Below are positions 1-12,968 of a stretch of 64,000 nucleotides of DNA, one piece after another. The translations under genes and the position numbers were made by a program. The stretch comes from Paraburkholderia humisilvae. GTDB taxonomy: Bacteria > Pseudomonadota > Gammaproteobacteria > Burkholderiales > Burkholderiaceae. The notes below the pieces were generated by a model. That model made no database searches. It worked only from the letters and a program-made list of their open reading frames with translations, and was not told the DNA's origin. The stretch covers positions 1 to 64,000 of the forward strand of contig NZ_CADIKH010000034.1 of NCBI RefSeq assembly GCF_902859855.1. The letters run 5' to 3'. Position 1 is the first letter of the stretch; each line of letters begins with the position of its first letter.

Positions 1-1
1 C

Positions 2-1210
2 GCGGCGGGCGCGAGCGGCGCTCGCGCGAGCCGCATGGGCAGCGGCCGGCGCGGCGCGTTCGCGAACCAGCCGCAGCCCGTCAAGGTCGCGTCCGTCACG
101 CAAGGCGACATGCCAATCGTGATCAGCGCGCTCGGCACGGTCACGCCGCTGGCGAACGTCACGGTGCGCACGCAGCTCGCCGGCACATTGCAGACCGTCG
201 CGTTCCAGGAAGGCCAGATGGTGAAAAAAGACGAGGTGCTCGCGCAGATCGATCCGCGCCCGTATCAGATCTCGCTCGCCAACGCGCAAGGCACGCTCGC
301 GAAAGACATGGCGCTGCTGCAAACCGCCCGCCTCGACCTGAAGCGCTACCAGACGCTGCTCGCGCAGGACTCGATCGCCAGCCAGCAGGTCGACACGCAG
401 GCATCGCTCGTCCAGCAATACGAAGGGCAGGTCAAGTCCGATCAGGCGAATATCGACACGTTCAAGCTCGATCTGACCTACGCGCGCATCACCGCGCCGG
501 TCGCGGGCCGCGTCGGCCTGCGCCAGGTCGACGCCGGCAACTATGTCACGCCGGGCGACGCGAACGGCATTGTCGTCATCACGCAGTTGCAACCGATCAG
601 CGTGATCTTCACGACCTCCGAAGACAATCTGCCCGCCATCCTGAAGCAGTATCGCAACAACAGCAGGATGTCGGTCACCGCGTACGACCGCACGAATTCG
701 ACGTCGCTCGAATCCGGCTACCTCGACACGCTCGACAACCAGATCGATACGACCACCGGCACCGTCAAGCTGCGCGCGAGCTTCCCGAACGCCGACAACA
801 TGTTGTTCCCGAATCAGTTCGTGAACGCTCGGCTGCTCGTCGACGTGATCCACAACGCGACGATCGTGCCGACCTCCGCGGTGCTGAACGGATCGATCGG
901 CCAGTTCGTTTACGTCGTGCAGCCGGACAACACAGTCACCGTGCGCACGGTCAAGGCAGGGCCGGTCGACGGCGAACGCACCAGCATCCAGTCGGGGCTG
1001 CAGGTCGGCGAGCGGGTCGTCATCGATGGGTCGGACCGCCTGAAAGACGGCGCGCAGATCACGATCCCGGCCGAGCGTCCGGCCGGCGCATCGGGCGCAT
1101 CCGCCGCGTCAGGCGCACGCGGCGCGACGTGGGCCGCTGGGGCCTCCGGCGCGTCCGGCGCGCACACCCACCGTCATCGCCACGCGTCGGAAGCGTCGTC
1201 GCAACAATAG
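2..1210 (+). CDS. mdtA: RND efflux membrane fusion protein, MdtA type (5' partial)
   Basis: This is the periplasmic adaptor that links an inner-membrane RND pump to an outer-membrane channel. The reading frame is open to the left edge, so the first ATG (base 35) is probably internal and the signal or anchor segment lies outside the window. The visible part has the family order: a beta-barrel/lipoyl half starting near VKVASVTQGDMPIV, a hairpin around residues 75-150 (KRYQTLLAQDSIASQQ), the second lipoyl half (TYARITAPVAGRVGLRQVD) and the beta-barrel and membrane-proximal domains to about residue 340. The last 45 residues are an Ala/Gly/Ser low-complexity tail ending in a histidine-rich patch (HTHRHRH), which is not part of the normal fold. 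The stop is 27 bases before mdtB, so it is the first visible gene of an mdtABC-like operon. Confidence 0.93.
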   Translation, partial: AAGASGARASRMGSGRRGAFANQPQPVKVASVTQGDMPIVISALGTVTPLANVTVRTQLAGTLQTVAFQEGQMVKKDEVLAQIDPRPYQISLANAQGTLAKDMALLQTARLDLKRYQTLLAQDSIASQQVDTQASLVQQYEGQVKSDQANIDTFKLDLTYARITAPVAGRVGLRQVDAGNYVTPGDANGIVVITQLQPISVIFTTSEDNLPAILKQYRNNSRMSVTAYDRTNSTSLESGYLDTLDNQIDTTTGTVKLRASFPNADNMLFPNQFVNARLLVDVIHNATIVPTSAVLNGSIGQFVYVVQPDNTVTVRTVKAGPVDGERTSIQSGLQVGERVVIDGSDRLKDGAQITIPAERPAGASGASAASGARGATWAAGASGASGAHTHRHRHASEASSQQ

Positions 1211-1237
1211 GCCCGCTGCAAGGACCCGCCCTCTCGC

Positions 1238-4200
1238 ATGAATCCATCCCGCGCCTTTATCCTGCGTCCCGTCGGCACCGCGTTGCTGATGGCCGCGATC
1301 ATGCTGGTCGGCCTTGTCGCGCTGCGCTTCCTGCCGTTGTCCGCGCTGCCCGAAGTCGATTACCCGACCATCCAGGTGCAGACCTTCTACCCGGGCGCGA
1401 GCCCCGACGTGATGACCTCGTCGGTCACCGCGCCGCTCGAGCGGCAGTTCGGGCAGATGCCATCGTTGAACCAGATGTCGTCGCAAAGCTCGGCGGGCTC
1501 ATCGGTCATCACGCTGCAGTTCAACCTCGACCTGTCACTCGATATCGCGGAGCAGGAAGTGCAGGCGGCGATCAACGCGGCCGGCAACCTGCTGCCGTCC
1601 GACCTGCCCGCGCCGCCGATCTACGCGAAGGTCAACCCGGCCGACGCACCGATCCTGACGCTCGCGATCACATCGAAGACCCTGCCGCTGACAGAAGTCC
1701 AGGACATCGCCGACACGCGTCTCGCGCAGAAGATCTCGCAGGTCGGCGGCGTCGGTCTCGTCAGCCTGTCGGGCGGCCAGCGGCCGGCGGTGCGCATTCA
1801 GGCGAACCCGCTCGCGCTCGCGTCGTACGGCCTGAATCTGGATGACCTGCGCACGACCATTTCGAACCTGAACGTCAATACGCCGAAGGGCAGCTTCGAT
1901 GGTCCGTCGCGCGCGTACACGATCAACTCGAACGACCAGCTGACCGACGCCGCCGCATACCAGGATGCGGTCGTCGCCTACAAGAACGGCCGGCCGGTGA
2001 TGCTGACCGACGTCGCGAAAATCATTCCCGGCGCGGAAAACACCAAGCTCGGCGCATGGGTCGACGGCACGCCCGCGATCATCCTGAACGTGCAGCGCCA
2101 GCCCGGCGCGAACGTGATCCAGGTGGTCGACAACATCAAGAAGCTGCTGCCGACACTGCAGCAATCGCTGCCCGCCGCGCTCGACGTGCGGATGGTCACG
2201 GACCGCACGACGACCATCCGCGCGTCGGTCCGCGACGTGCAGTTCGAGCTGCTGATGTCGGTCGTGCTGGTGGTGCTGGTGATGTACCTGTTCCTCGCGA
2301 ATGTGTACGCGACGATCATCCCGAGCCTGTCGGTGCCGCTGTCGCTGATCGGCACGCTCGCGGTGATGTACCTGTGCGGTTTTTCGCTCGACAACTTATC
2401 GCTGATGGCGCTTACCATCGCAACCGGTTTTGTCGTCGACGATGCGATCGTGATGATCGAGAATATCGCGCGCTACGTCGAAGAAGGCGATTCCGCGCTC
2501 GAAGCGGCGCTCAAGGGTTCGAAACAGATCGGCTTCACGATCATCTCGCTGACGGTGTCGCTGATCGCGGTGCTGATTCCGCTGCTGTTCATGGGCGACG
2601 TGGTCGGGCGCCTCTTTCACGAGTTCGCGATCACGCTCGCGGTGACCATCGTGATCTCGGCGGTGGTATCGCTCACGCTGGTGCCGATGATGTGCGCGAA
2701 GCTGTTGCGTCACACGCCGCCGAAGGAAAGCCACCGCTTCGAAGCCCGCGCGCATGCGTTCATCGACTACGTGATCGACCGCTACGCGGTCGCGTTGCGC
2801 TGGGTGCTCGACCGTCAGGCGTCCACGCTCGTCGTCGCGGTGCTCACGCTGGTGCTGACCGTGCTGCTGTATATCTACGTGCCGAAAGGCTTCTTCCCGG
2901 TGCAGGACACCGGCGTGATCCAGGCCATCACCCAGGCGCCGCAGTCGGTGTCGTATCAGTCGATGGCCGAGCGCCAGCAGGCATTGGCCGCCGAGGTGCT
3001 GAAAAACCCGAATGTCGAAAGCCTGACGTCGTTTATCGGCGTCGACGGCACCAACATCACGCTGAACAGCGGCCGGATGCTGATCAATCTGAAGCCGCGC
3101 GACGACCGCGACGATACCGCGAGCGACGTGATCCGCCAGTTGCAGCGCGCGACCGCGCACATCCCCGGCGCCACGCTCTACATGCAGCCGGTGCAGGACC
3201 TGACGATCGATTCGACGGTGAGTCCGACGCAGTACCAGTTCATGCTCACCGACCCGAATATCAACGAATTCCAGACCTGGGTGCCGAAGCTCGTCGAGCG
3301 CCTGCAGCAGGTGCCGGATATCGTCGACGTCGCAACCGATCTGCAGAGCAATGGCCAGTCGGTGTTCGTCGAGATCGACCGGCCGACCGCGGCGCGCTAC
3401 GGCATTACGCCCGCGACCGTCGACAACGCGCTCTACGACGCGTTCGGCCAGCGCATCATATCGACGATCTTCACGCAGTCGAACCAGTACCGCGTGATTC
3501 TCGAAGCGAAGCCGGCGCTGCAGCGCTACACGGACGCGCTCAATTCGATCTATCTGCCCTCGTCGACCGCGGCCGGCGGCCAGGTGCCGCTGTCGGCGAT
3601 CGCGAAATTCCACGAGCTCCCGGCGCCGCTGCTCGTCACGCACCTGAGCCAGTTCCCCGCCACCACCGTGTCGTTCAATCTGGCGCCGGGCGCGTCGCTC
3701 GGCGCCGCGGTCAACGCGATCCAGCGGGCGGAGAAAGACATCGGGCTGCCCGCGTCGTTCCAGACGCGCTTTCAGGGCGCGGCGCTCGCATTCCAGGCAT
3801 CGCTGTCCAACGAGCTGTTCCTGATTCTCGCGGCGATCGTCACGATGTACATCGTGCTAGGCGTGCTGTACGAAAGCTTCGTGCATCCGGTGACCATCCT
3901 GTCGACGCTGCCATCGGCCGGCGTCGGCGCGCTGCTCGCGCTGCTGGTCACCGGGCACGATCTCGACATCATCGGCATCATCGGTATCGTGCTGCTGATC
4001 GGTATCGTGAAGAAGAACGCGATCATGATGATCGACTTCGCTCTCGAAGCGGAACGCGAGCACGGCAAGTCGCCGCGCGAGGCGATCTACCAGGCGTGCC
4101 TGCTGCGCTTCAGACCCATCCTGATGACGACGATGGCGGCGCTGCTCGGCGCACTGCCGCTGATGCTCGGCAGCGGCGCGGGCTCTGAATTGCGCCGCCC

Positions 4201-4357
4201 GCTCGGTATCGCGATTGCGGGCGGCCTCGTCGTCAGCCAGCTGCTCACGCTGTTCACAACCCCGGTCATCTATCTCGGCTTCGATTCGCTCGCGCGCCGT
4301 CTGCGCACGCGCTTTGCGCGCCAACCGGCGCCGCCCGCCGCCGACGCCGGGAGCTGA
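1238..4357 (+). CDS. mdtB: RND efflux permease, MdtB type
   Basis: Proton-driven multidrug transporter of the inner membrane, 1039 residues, the normal length for the family. It opens with the first transmembrane helix and the RND signature SALPEVDYPTIQV, followed by the porter domain. Transmembrane helices cluster at about 330-540 and 860-1020. TM4 carries the proton-relay acidic pair in GFVVDDAIVMIENIARY. KGFFPVQDTG opens the second half, and the second helix bundle includes GIVKKNAIMMIDFAL. In E. coli MdtB and MdtC form a heterotrimer, and this gene is followed three bases later by an mdtC paralogue, so the same arrangement is inferred. Start is ATG at 1238 after a purine-rich AAGGA stretch. 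No outer-membrane factor gene follows mdtC. Confidence 0.95.
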   Translation: MNPSRAFILRPVGTALLMAAIMLVGLVALRFLPLSALPEVDYPTIQVQTFYPGASPDVMTSSVTAPLERQFGQMPSLNQMSSQSSAGSSVITLQFNLDLSLDIAEQEVQAAINAAGNLLPSDLPAPPIYAKVNPADAPILTLAITSKTLPLTEVQDIADTRLAQKISQVGGVGLVSLSGGQRPAVRIQANPLALASYGLNLDDLRTTISNLNVNTPKGSFDGPSRAYTINSNDQLTDAAAYQDAVVAYKNGRPVMLTDVAKIIPGAENTKLGAWVDGTPAIILNVQRQPGANVIQVVDNIKKLLPTLQQSLPAALDVRMVTDRTTTIRASVRDVQFELLMSVVLVVLVMYLFLANVYATIIPSLSVPLSLIGTLAVMYLCGFSLDNLSLMALTIATGFVVDDAIVMIENIARYVEEGDSALEAALKGSKQIGFTIISLTVSLIAVLIPLLFMGDVVGRLFHEFAITLAVTIVISAVVSLTLVPMMCAKLLRHTPPKESHRFEARAHAFIDYVIDRYAVALRWVLDRQASTLVVAVLTLVLTVLLYIYVPKGFFPVQDTGVIQAITQAPQSVSYQSMAERQQALAAEVLKNPNVESLTSFIGVDGTNITLNSGRMLINLKPRDDRDDTASDVIRQLQRATAHIPGATLYMQPVQDLTIDSTVSPTQYQFMLTDPNINEFQTWVPKLVERLQQVPDIVDVATDLQSNGQSVFVEIDRPTAARYGITPATVDNALYDAFGQRIISTIFTQSNQYRVILEAKPALQRYTDALNSIYLPSSTAAGGQVPLSAIAKFHELPAPLLVTHLSQFPATTVSFNLAPGASLGAAVNAIQRAEKDIGLPASFQTRFQGAALAFQASLSNELFLILAAIVTMYIVLGVLYESFVHPVTILSTLPSAGVGALLALLVTGHDLDIIGIIGIVLLIGIVKKNAIMMIDFALEAEREHGKSPREAIYQACLLRFRPILMTTMAALLGALPLMLGSGAGSELRRPLGIAIAGGLVVSQLLTLFTTPVIYLGFDSLARRLRTRFARQPAPPAADAGS

Positions 4358-4360
4358 CCG

Positions 4361-7714
<3,354 letters not shown>

Positions 7715-7795
7715 CGCGCACGGCACGCCGCGGGTGCGTTTGAAAACGAAGCGCGTCAGTCGACTACACGCCCGGCCTGACGCCGCGCCGCCCGC

Positions 7796-8260
7796 CTAAA
7801 GCTTCTGCGCAATCGCGAGCGTCAAAATGCGCTGCCACTGGTGCGCCTGCCGTTCGCTGTCCATCGGCAACTGCCAGAGCGGCTGTGCCGCATCCTTGAC
7901 CTCGAGCCCGACGCGCCAGCCATGGCCGTCGCTTTCGGCCTGTGCACGGCGCAGGTCGCCAAAAATATAGTCGCCCTTCGCGCCGTCGAGTTGAACGCTG
8001 CACAGGCATTTGCCCGCGGACAGGCGCACCGAGCCCCACGGACGCTTCAGTTCATGGGTCCAGTCGCCGTCATGAATATTCGGCGCGATCTCGCGGCGCC
8101 GCCGCCACCAGTACGCGAGTGCGGCCAGCACGACCACCGCGGCCAGCACCGCGGCGCCCATCGCAATGCCAGTGCCGAACTGCGCGGCAAGTGCGTCGTA
8201 CGCGCGCACCGAGCCGTAGATCAACGCAATCAGGATGAACAGGGCGACAAAGATCGGCAT
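7796..8260 (-). CDS. small membrane protein of unknown function
   Basis: A 154-residue protein. Two hydrophobic segments occupy residues 1-20 (MPIFVALFILIALIYG) and about 34-53, followed by an Arg-rich WWRRRRE stop-transfer motif. The remaining 100 residues are soluble and contain WTHELKRPWGSVRLSAGKCLC and LDGAKGDYIFGDLR segments. I do not recognise a named domain. Start chosen at 8260 because a good GGAG lies seven bases upstream; a longer frame to 8326 has an Arg-rich, non-hydrophobic lead with no ribosome site. It runs in the same direction as the peroxiredoxin upstream, 67 bases away, so they may be cotranscribed. Downstream it is convergent with mdtC. Confidence 0.75.
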   Translation of the reverse strand: MPIFVALFILIALIYGSVRAYDALAAQFGTGIAMGAAVLAAVVVLAALAYWWRRRREIAPNIHDGDWTHELKRPWGSVRLSAGKCLCSVQLDGAKGDYIFGDLRRAQAESDGHGWRVGLEVKDAAQPLWQLPMDSERQAHQWQRILTLAIAQKL

Positions 8261-8327
8261 CGCAACTCCGTCAGGATGAAGGTCGACACAAGGGATGCGC
8301 GGCCGCATGCGGCCGCGCCGGCACACG

Positions 8328-8891
8328 TCATGGCGACTTATGCGTCGCCGCCCACTCCTTCACCGCCTGCATCGTGTTCTCGACATGCTTGTCCGGCGAC
8401 ATGCTTGTGTATTCATAGATGATCTTGCCATCCGGCGCGATCACATACGACACGCGGTTCGCCATCGAGTTATGCATCGGCAGACCCGCGTCGTATTCGC
8501 CGATCACTTTTGCATCGGCGTCGGCCGCGACCGGGAATTTGCTGCGGCACTCGCTGACCGAGAATTGGGTCAACGTCTCGATGTTGTCATGCGACACGCC
8601 GATCACCGTCGCGCCGTACTTCTTGTATTCGTCGACGGCGTCGGCAAACTCGTGTGCCTCGATCGTGCAGCCTTTCGTGAAGGCGGCCGGATAGAAATAC
8701 AGCACCACCGGCCCCTTCTTCAGTGCGTCGGAAAGCGTGTAGGTGTAGGTCTTGCCGCCGAGCGACGCTTGCGCGGTGAAGTCGGGCGCGGGGTCGCCGG
8801 GCTTGAGCGTCGCACCGGCCGTCAGCGCATAAAGCGACAGCCCGGCGCACACGCCAGCGGCCGCGAAGGCTTGCTTCAGGGTTCGTTTCAT
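8328..8891 (-). CDS. exported peroxiredoxin (AhpC/TSA family, Bcp/PrxQ-like)
   Basis: Thiol peroxidase of the thioredoxin fold, 187 residues. The N-terminus (KRTLKQAFAAAGVCAGLSL, then TAGATL) is a cleavable export signal, so the enzyme should act in the periplasm. The mature part starts LKPGDPAPDFTAQ, typical for peroxiredoxins. The peroxidatic cysteine sits in YPAAFTKGCTIEAHEF, matching the FTxGCT pattern of PrxQ/Bcp proteins. A second cysteine in SVSECRSKFPV could serve in resolution. The usual C+5 resolving cysteine of E. coli Bcp is absent. Start is ATG 8891, six bases after GGAGG; the longer frame to 9011 only adds a Pro/Ala-rich stretch. Confidence 0.9.
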   Translation of the reverse strand: MKRTLKQAFAAAGVCAGLSLYALTAGATLKPGDPAPDFTAQASLGGKTYTYTLSDALKKGPVVLYFYPAAFTKGCTIEAHEFADAVDEYKKYGATVIGVSHDNIETLTQFSVSECRSKFPVAADADAKVIGEYDAGLPMHNSMANRVSYVIAPDGKIIYEYTSMSPDKHVENTMQAVKEWAATHKSP

Positions 8892-9176
8892 CTGCGTTCC
8901 TCCAGGTTCGTTCGGCGGGCGGCCGTCGACGCTGGCGCCCGCTTTGGGCGCAGCTTCGGGCTCCGGGTTGGGTGCCGGGTCGGGTGCCAGGCTCGACCCG
9001 GCGACGTTCACGCGCCGCTCGAACCCGACGCGTTATCCGCCAGGCAAGCACGAACTAACCGTGAGGCAACCGCCCTTCGCCGCGATGCACGTCCACTCGC
9101 TATTGGAGCACAGTTTGCGCGGTATCCGTACGTCCCGCAGCCGGGCATCCCACCGCGGCGACCAGCCGACTGACAC

Positions 9177-10586
9177 TCAGTTGCCACCCGCATGCGCACC
9201 GAACCACGCGGCGGATGACAGATTCAGTTCCGCGAGCACCGCGGGCGTCAACACCGAGAAATGCTCGAATGTCTCCGTCCGCAGGATCGCCTCGGTTTCG
9301 GCGCCCTGCCCGGCCGCTTCGGCCACGCGCAGCAGCGCGCCCATCTCGCCGTCGCGCTCGACAATCGCGTTGCGGATCAGCGGCGATAGCCCGAGCTTGT
9401 CGAGCGCCTTCGCAGGCGTCGAATCGACCACCACATGCACGAGCGAAAAGATACCGGTCATGAACGCCGCATCGGCGAATTCCTCGTCGCCGGGGCGCAA
9501 CAGGCGCGCGGCCAGTTCCATAAAGCGCGAACGCGTGCCCGCCAGCTGCACGAGCGGATCGGAACTCCACGGCAGTTCGCCGCCGCCCGCATACAGCAGC
9601 AGTTGCGCCCAGCGCGCGATCTGCCGCGTGCCGGTCGCGATAATCGCCTCGCGCAGCGAGGCGATGTGGCGGCCAAGGCCGAATGCGCTCGAATTGACAA
9701 GGCGCAGCAGCTGCACAACCACATTCGGATGGCGCTTTAACTCCGCCTCGAGCTCGAAGAGCCCCGCATCGCGCGACAGCAGCGCGAGCAACCGCAACAG
9801 CGCGGCGCTCGATGAGCGGCTGCGGTGCGCCGCCAGCACCTGCGGCCGCGCGAAGAAGTAGCCCTGGAACAGATCGAAGCCGAGATCGCGTGCCTGCAGA
9901 AAGTCCTCTCGCGTTTCGACCTTTTCGGCGATCAGCGTTTTGCCATGGCCGCGCAGCGTCGCGGTGAGCGTCTTGAGCGAACTGCGCTCGGCCAGCAGAA
10001 AATCGACCTTGACGATGTCGGCGTACGGCAGCATTGCATACAGGCTTTCGGACAGCTCCCACACGTCATCGAGCGCGATCCGGAAACCGGCTCGCCGCAA
10101 TTCGGCCAGCCGCGCGAGCAGCCGCGCATCGACGGTGACCGTCTCGAGAATCTCCAGCACGAAGCGCTGCGGCGACATCAGATGCACGATGTCGTCGAAC
10201 AGCAGCCGCCGGCCGATGTTGATATAGCCGCGATGCTGGCCCAGCACCGCCGGCACGCCAATCGCGCCGATCGTGCGCGCCACGACCTGCGCGGTCGCCT
10301 GCGCATCGTCCGACACGCGCGCATGGTTATGCGCACTGTCGCGAAACAGCAACTCGTACGCATTGAGCGCGCCGCTGCGGTCGAGAATCGGCTGGCGGCC
10401 GAGGTAGACAAACTGCTGAGCGCCTCGCGAGCCGGCCGGCCCGCCATGGGTCATCCCGTCCGACGCAACGCCGGCATACGGCGACGGCGCGGGCGTCGGC
10501 CCGAGCCGGGCGGTCGCCCTGTCGGGGCCGGTATGGGCGCCTCTATCGGTCCCTCGGTGATCTCTATCGTCGAACGGTTCTGACAT
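9177..10586 (-). CDS. EAL-HDOD signalling protein (YuxH family)
   Basis: 469 residues. After about 60 low-complexity residues comes a short EAL-type phosphodiesterase domain, then an HDOD domain (about 260-460). The usual EAL metal and catalytic positions can be matched: E in AYELLFR, N in YINIGRRLL, E in LEILETV, the acidic pair in ALDDV, K in IVKVDF, E in LIAEKVET and Q in LFQGYFFARP. The domain may therefore still bind or cleave cyclic di-GMP, although family members are often inactive. HDOD domains act in signalling. Start chosen at ATG 10586 (MSEPFDD); the upstream extension looks non-coding. It is divergent from the GGDEF-EAL gene and has a paralogue at 18337-19746. Confidence 0.88.
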   Translation of the reverse strand: MSEPFDDRDHRGTDRGAHTGPDRATARLGPTPAPSPYAGVASDGMTHGGPAGSRGAQQFVYLGRQPILDRSGALNAYELLFRDSAHNHARVSDDAQATAQVVARTIGAIGVPAVLGQHRGYINIGRRLLFDDIVHLMSPQRFVLEILETVTVDARLLARLAELRRAGFRIALDDVWELSESLYAMLPYADIVKVDFLLAERSSLKTLTATLRGHGKTLIAEKVETREDFLQARDLGFDLFQGYFFARPQVLAAHRSRSSSAALLRLLALLSRDAGLFELEAELKRHPNVVVQLLRLVNSSAFGLGRHIASLREAIIATGTRQIARWAQLLLYAGGGELPWSSDPLVQLAGTRSRFMELAARLLRPGDEEFADAAFMTGIFSLVHVVVDSTPAKALDKLGLSPLIRNAIVERDGEMGALLRVAEAAGQGAETEAILRTETFEHFSVLTPAVLAELNLSSAAWFGAHAGGN

Positions 10587-11056
10587 GATTCGTGGCGGCG
10601 TGGGTTCAAAAAGCAGCGATCGTGCAGGCCAGTGATGGAAACGGTCCCACCGACCGCCGCGCATCGTACCAAAACCGAACCGCCTCACGAACATCCGGTT
10701 TAACGGAACATCGGGCGCGGGACTTTAGTGAAACCCTCGGTGCAGTGCAGCGAGCCTCGCAAAATAGGCAAACGCGCGAGATGGCCAGGGCGGCAATCGT
10801 GGAGGAAAAGCGGCACGGGCGCGGCACAAGCGCGGGCACAAGCGCGGGCACAGGCGCGATACCGCGGCAGGTACAGGTGCACGCACAGGTGCGGCAAATC
10901 ATGCCGCCGGGATGATTTTTTTGAGCCTACGCTAAAGATTTTGCCGCGTCAGCCGTTATGGTGCTCTGATGGACGTCTTCCCATCTCCCGGCTGGATGCG
11001 GTAACCGACACGCGGACTCGCCCGCGTGCGACGAAACAGGATTTTCAGCAACTCAC
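10587..11056. other. divergent intergenic region with short tandem repeat
   Basis: About 470 bases between the divergent EAL-HDOD and GGDEF-EAL genes; both promoters should lie here. The visible structure is a short run of 12-bp repeats (10819-10853). Small open frames on both strands have no ribosome site and no family signature. An AT-rich patch at 10912-10945 could be part of the promoter of the rightward gene, but I see no clear -35/-10 pair. Confidence 0.5.
10819..10853. repeat. three copies of a 12-bp unit (gcgcgggcacaa)
   Basis: Copies at 10819 (one base short), 10830 and 10842 (last base changed) read gcgcgggcacaa with minor variation. They lie between two divergent cyclic-di-GMP-related genes. 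Function unknown; probably slippage in a GC-rich spacer. Confidence 0.7.
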
Positions 11057-12880
11057 ATGGAAGCGAACAGGATTACCGCACCTCGACGGGGCTGGCTGCG
11101 CACGGCGCTCGAGCGTCTGCGCGCGGGCCGCGCCCCACGCGGCGCGCAGGCGCAAGCGGCCGGCGCCGGCGTGGCGGCCCTCGGTCTCGAGCAGACCGTG
11201 GGCGCCGTCGACTTCCTCGCGCATGTCGACAGGGATTTGCGCTTCCTGTACGTGACCGACGCGAGCCTGCGCTTTATCGGCTACCACCGCGAGTACCTGG
11301 AAACCGTCACGCTGCACGACCTCGTCGCGCCCGCCGACGCGGCCCGCCTCGAAGCAGTGCTGACCCGCGCGGAAGCGAGCGGCACGGTCGAGAAGGTATC
11401 GCTCGATCTCGTCAAGTCGCTGACCTACCCGATCGCCGTCGAATTGCGCGTCGTGCGCAACAACCACGACGGCATCGAGGGCTATGCGATCGCCGGCTTC
11501 GACGTGTCCGCGTGGCGCGCGAATGAAGCCAGCCTCAAGCGCGCGCTGCACACCGACCACCTGACCGGCATCGCCAACGTGCCGGCACTCGTCGATGCGC
11601 TGCGCGAAGCGCAACTGCAAGCCGACGCGAACGGCACGCCCGCCGCGCTGCTGCTGCTCGACCTCGACGACTATCAGCGCGTCAATCGGGCGCTCGGCTA
11701 CGACGCCGGTGACGAAATGCTGCGCGACACCGCGAAGCGCCTGTCGAACATGACGACGCAAGGCGAAGTGGTGGCGCGTGTCGCGAGCGACGAGTTCGCG
11801 ATCCTGCTGCCGCCCGCCGCGTCGCGCACCGACGCCGCGATCGCCGCTGAAGCGCTGGCGCGGCGCCTGTTGACGGCAATCCAGCAGCCGTACTCGTACA
11901 ATCGCCAGCCGGTGCATCTGTCGGCCAGCATCGGCATCGCGCTCTATCCGGACGTGCAGCACTCGAACGACGCGACCTCGCGCGACAGCCAGCTGTTGCG
12001 CTGGGCCGACCACGCGCTGTTGCGCGCGAAGGCCGCGGGCGGCAACACGCTCGCGTTCTACGTGCCCGACGACAGTCCGGCTGACGCCGAGCGCCTGAAA
12101 CTCGAATCGGACCTGTACGACGGTGTGCGCAACGGCGAGTTCTCGCTGCATTTCCAGCCGATCACGAGCAGCCAGTCGCGCGGGGTGGTCGGCGTCGAAG
12201 CGCTGATCCGCTGGCATCATCCGCTGCATGGCCTCGTGCCGCCGTCGATGTTCATCCCGCTCGCGGAGTCGGTCGGCCTGATCAATTACCTCGGCAACTG
12301 GGTGCTGAAAGCGGCGTGCATGCAGTTGATCCAGTGGGACGAGCAAGGCATCAAGCTGCAATACGTGGCCGTCAACGTGTCGCCGCAGCAGTTTCGCGAC
12401 CCGCGCTTCACCGACAACGTACGCGAAGCGATCGCTCTGACCGGCATCGATCCGCGCCGCCTCGTGTTCGAAATCACTGAAACCTTGCTGATGCACGATC
12501 CCGCGCATGCAACGGCGCTGCTTGCGGAATTAACTGCCATCGGAATTCGTTTTGCGGTAGACGACTTCGGCACCGGCTACTCGAGTCTCGCGTATCTGCA
12601 ACGTTTCCCGCTCGCGAAGCTGAAAATCGACAGGAGCTTTGTCGAGAATCTGCTAACCTCCCGCAACGATCAGGCAATTGTCAGCGCGGTGGTCGGACTC
12701 GCGCAGACACTCGATCTCGAACTGGTTGCGGAAGGCGTCGAAACGGAAGCGCAGCGTGCATTGCTGACCCAGATGGGATGCGATCACATTCAAGGTTGGC
12801 TCGTCTGCAAGGCGTTGCCGTCCGAAGAACTTGCGCAGCGTTTCGAGTCGCGCGCGCTTTACCTGCACGACGAGGCGTGA
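11057..12880 (+). CDS. PAS-GGDEF-EAL cyclic di-GMP phosphodiesterase, probable
   Basis: 607 residues, no membrane segment. A PAS-like sensor region covers about 50-160 (AHVDRDLRFLYVTDASLRFIG), followed by a GGDEF domain (about 165-340) and an EAL domain (about 350-600). The GGDEF active-site motif reads ASDEF in VARVASDEFAIL, so cyclase activity is doubtful. The EAL domain is complete: VEALIRW, NVSPQQF, EITET, DDFGTGYSSLAYL, LKIDRSFV, LVAEGVETEAQ and IQGWLVCKAL. It is therefore inferred to hydrolyse cyclic di-GMP with the degenerate GGDEF as a regulatory module. ATG at 11057 precedes the conserved part. The HDOD gene follows 88 bases later on the same strand. Confidence 0.92.
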   Translation: MEANRITAPRRGWLRTALERLRAGRAPRGAQAQAAGAGVAALGLEQTVGAVDFLAHVDRDLRFLYVTDASLRFIGYHREYLETVTLHDLVAPADAARLEAVLTRAEASGTVEKVSLDLVKSLTYPIAVELRVVRNNHDGIEGYAIAGFDVSAWRANEASLKRALHTDHLTGIANVPALVDALREAQLQADANGTPAALLLLDLDDYQRVNRALGYDAGDEMLRDTAKRLSNMTTQGEVVARVASDEFAILLPPAASRTDAAIAAEALARRLLTAIQQPYSYNRQPVHLSASIGIALYPDVQHSNDATSRDSQLLRWADHALLRAKAAGGNTLAFYVPDDSPADAERLKLESDLYDGVRNGEFSLHFQPITSSQSRGVVGVEALIRWHHPLHGLVPPSMFIPLAESVGLINYLGNWVLKAACMQLIQWDEQGIKLQYVAVNVSPQQFRDPRFTDNVREAIALTGIDPRRLVFEITETLLMHDPAHATALLAELTAIGIRFAVDDFGTGYSSLAYLQRFPLAKLKIDRSFVENLLTSRNDQAIVSAVVGLAQTLDLELVAEGVETEAQRALLTQMGCDHIQGWLVCKALPSEELAQRFESRALYLHDEA

Positions 12881-12968
12881 CGCGCACGGCGCACTTGGGC
12901 ACCGGCGGCCGGCACGATGTGCGCGGCCGGCTATTCACTGGAACACGTATGGTTTTTGCGGGATTCAC

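Noticed and set aside
2056..4188. Very long Arg/Ala-rich frame overlapping mdtB on the same strand
   Set aside because: It is a shadow of the mdtB gene in another frame: no domain, strong Arg bias and no ribosome site, while mdtB matches its family end to end.
11045..12508. 487-codon antisense frame opposite the GGDEF-EAL gene
   Set aside because: Arg/Gln/Asp-rich with no recognisable domain, wholly inside a well-supported gene on the other strand.
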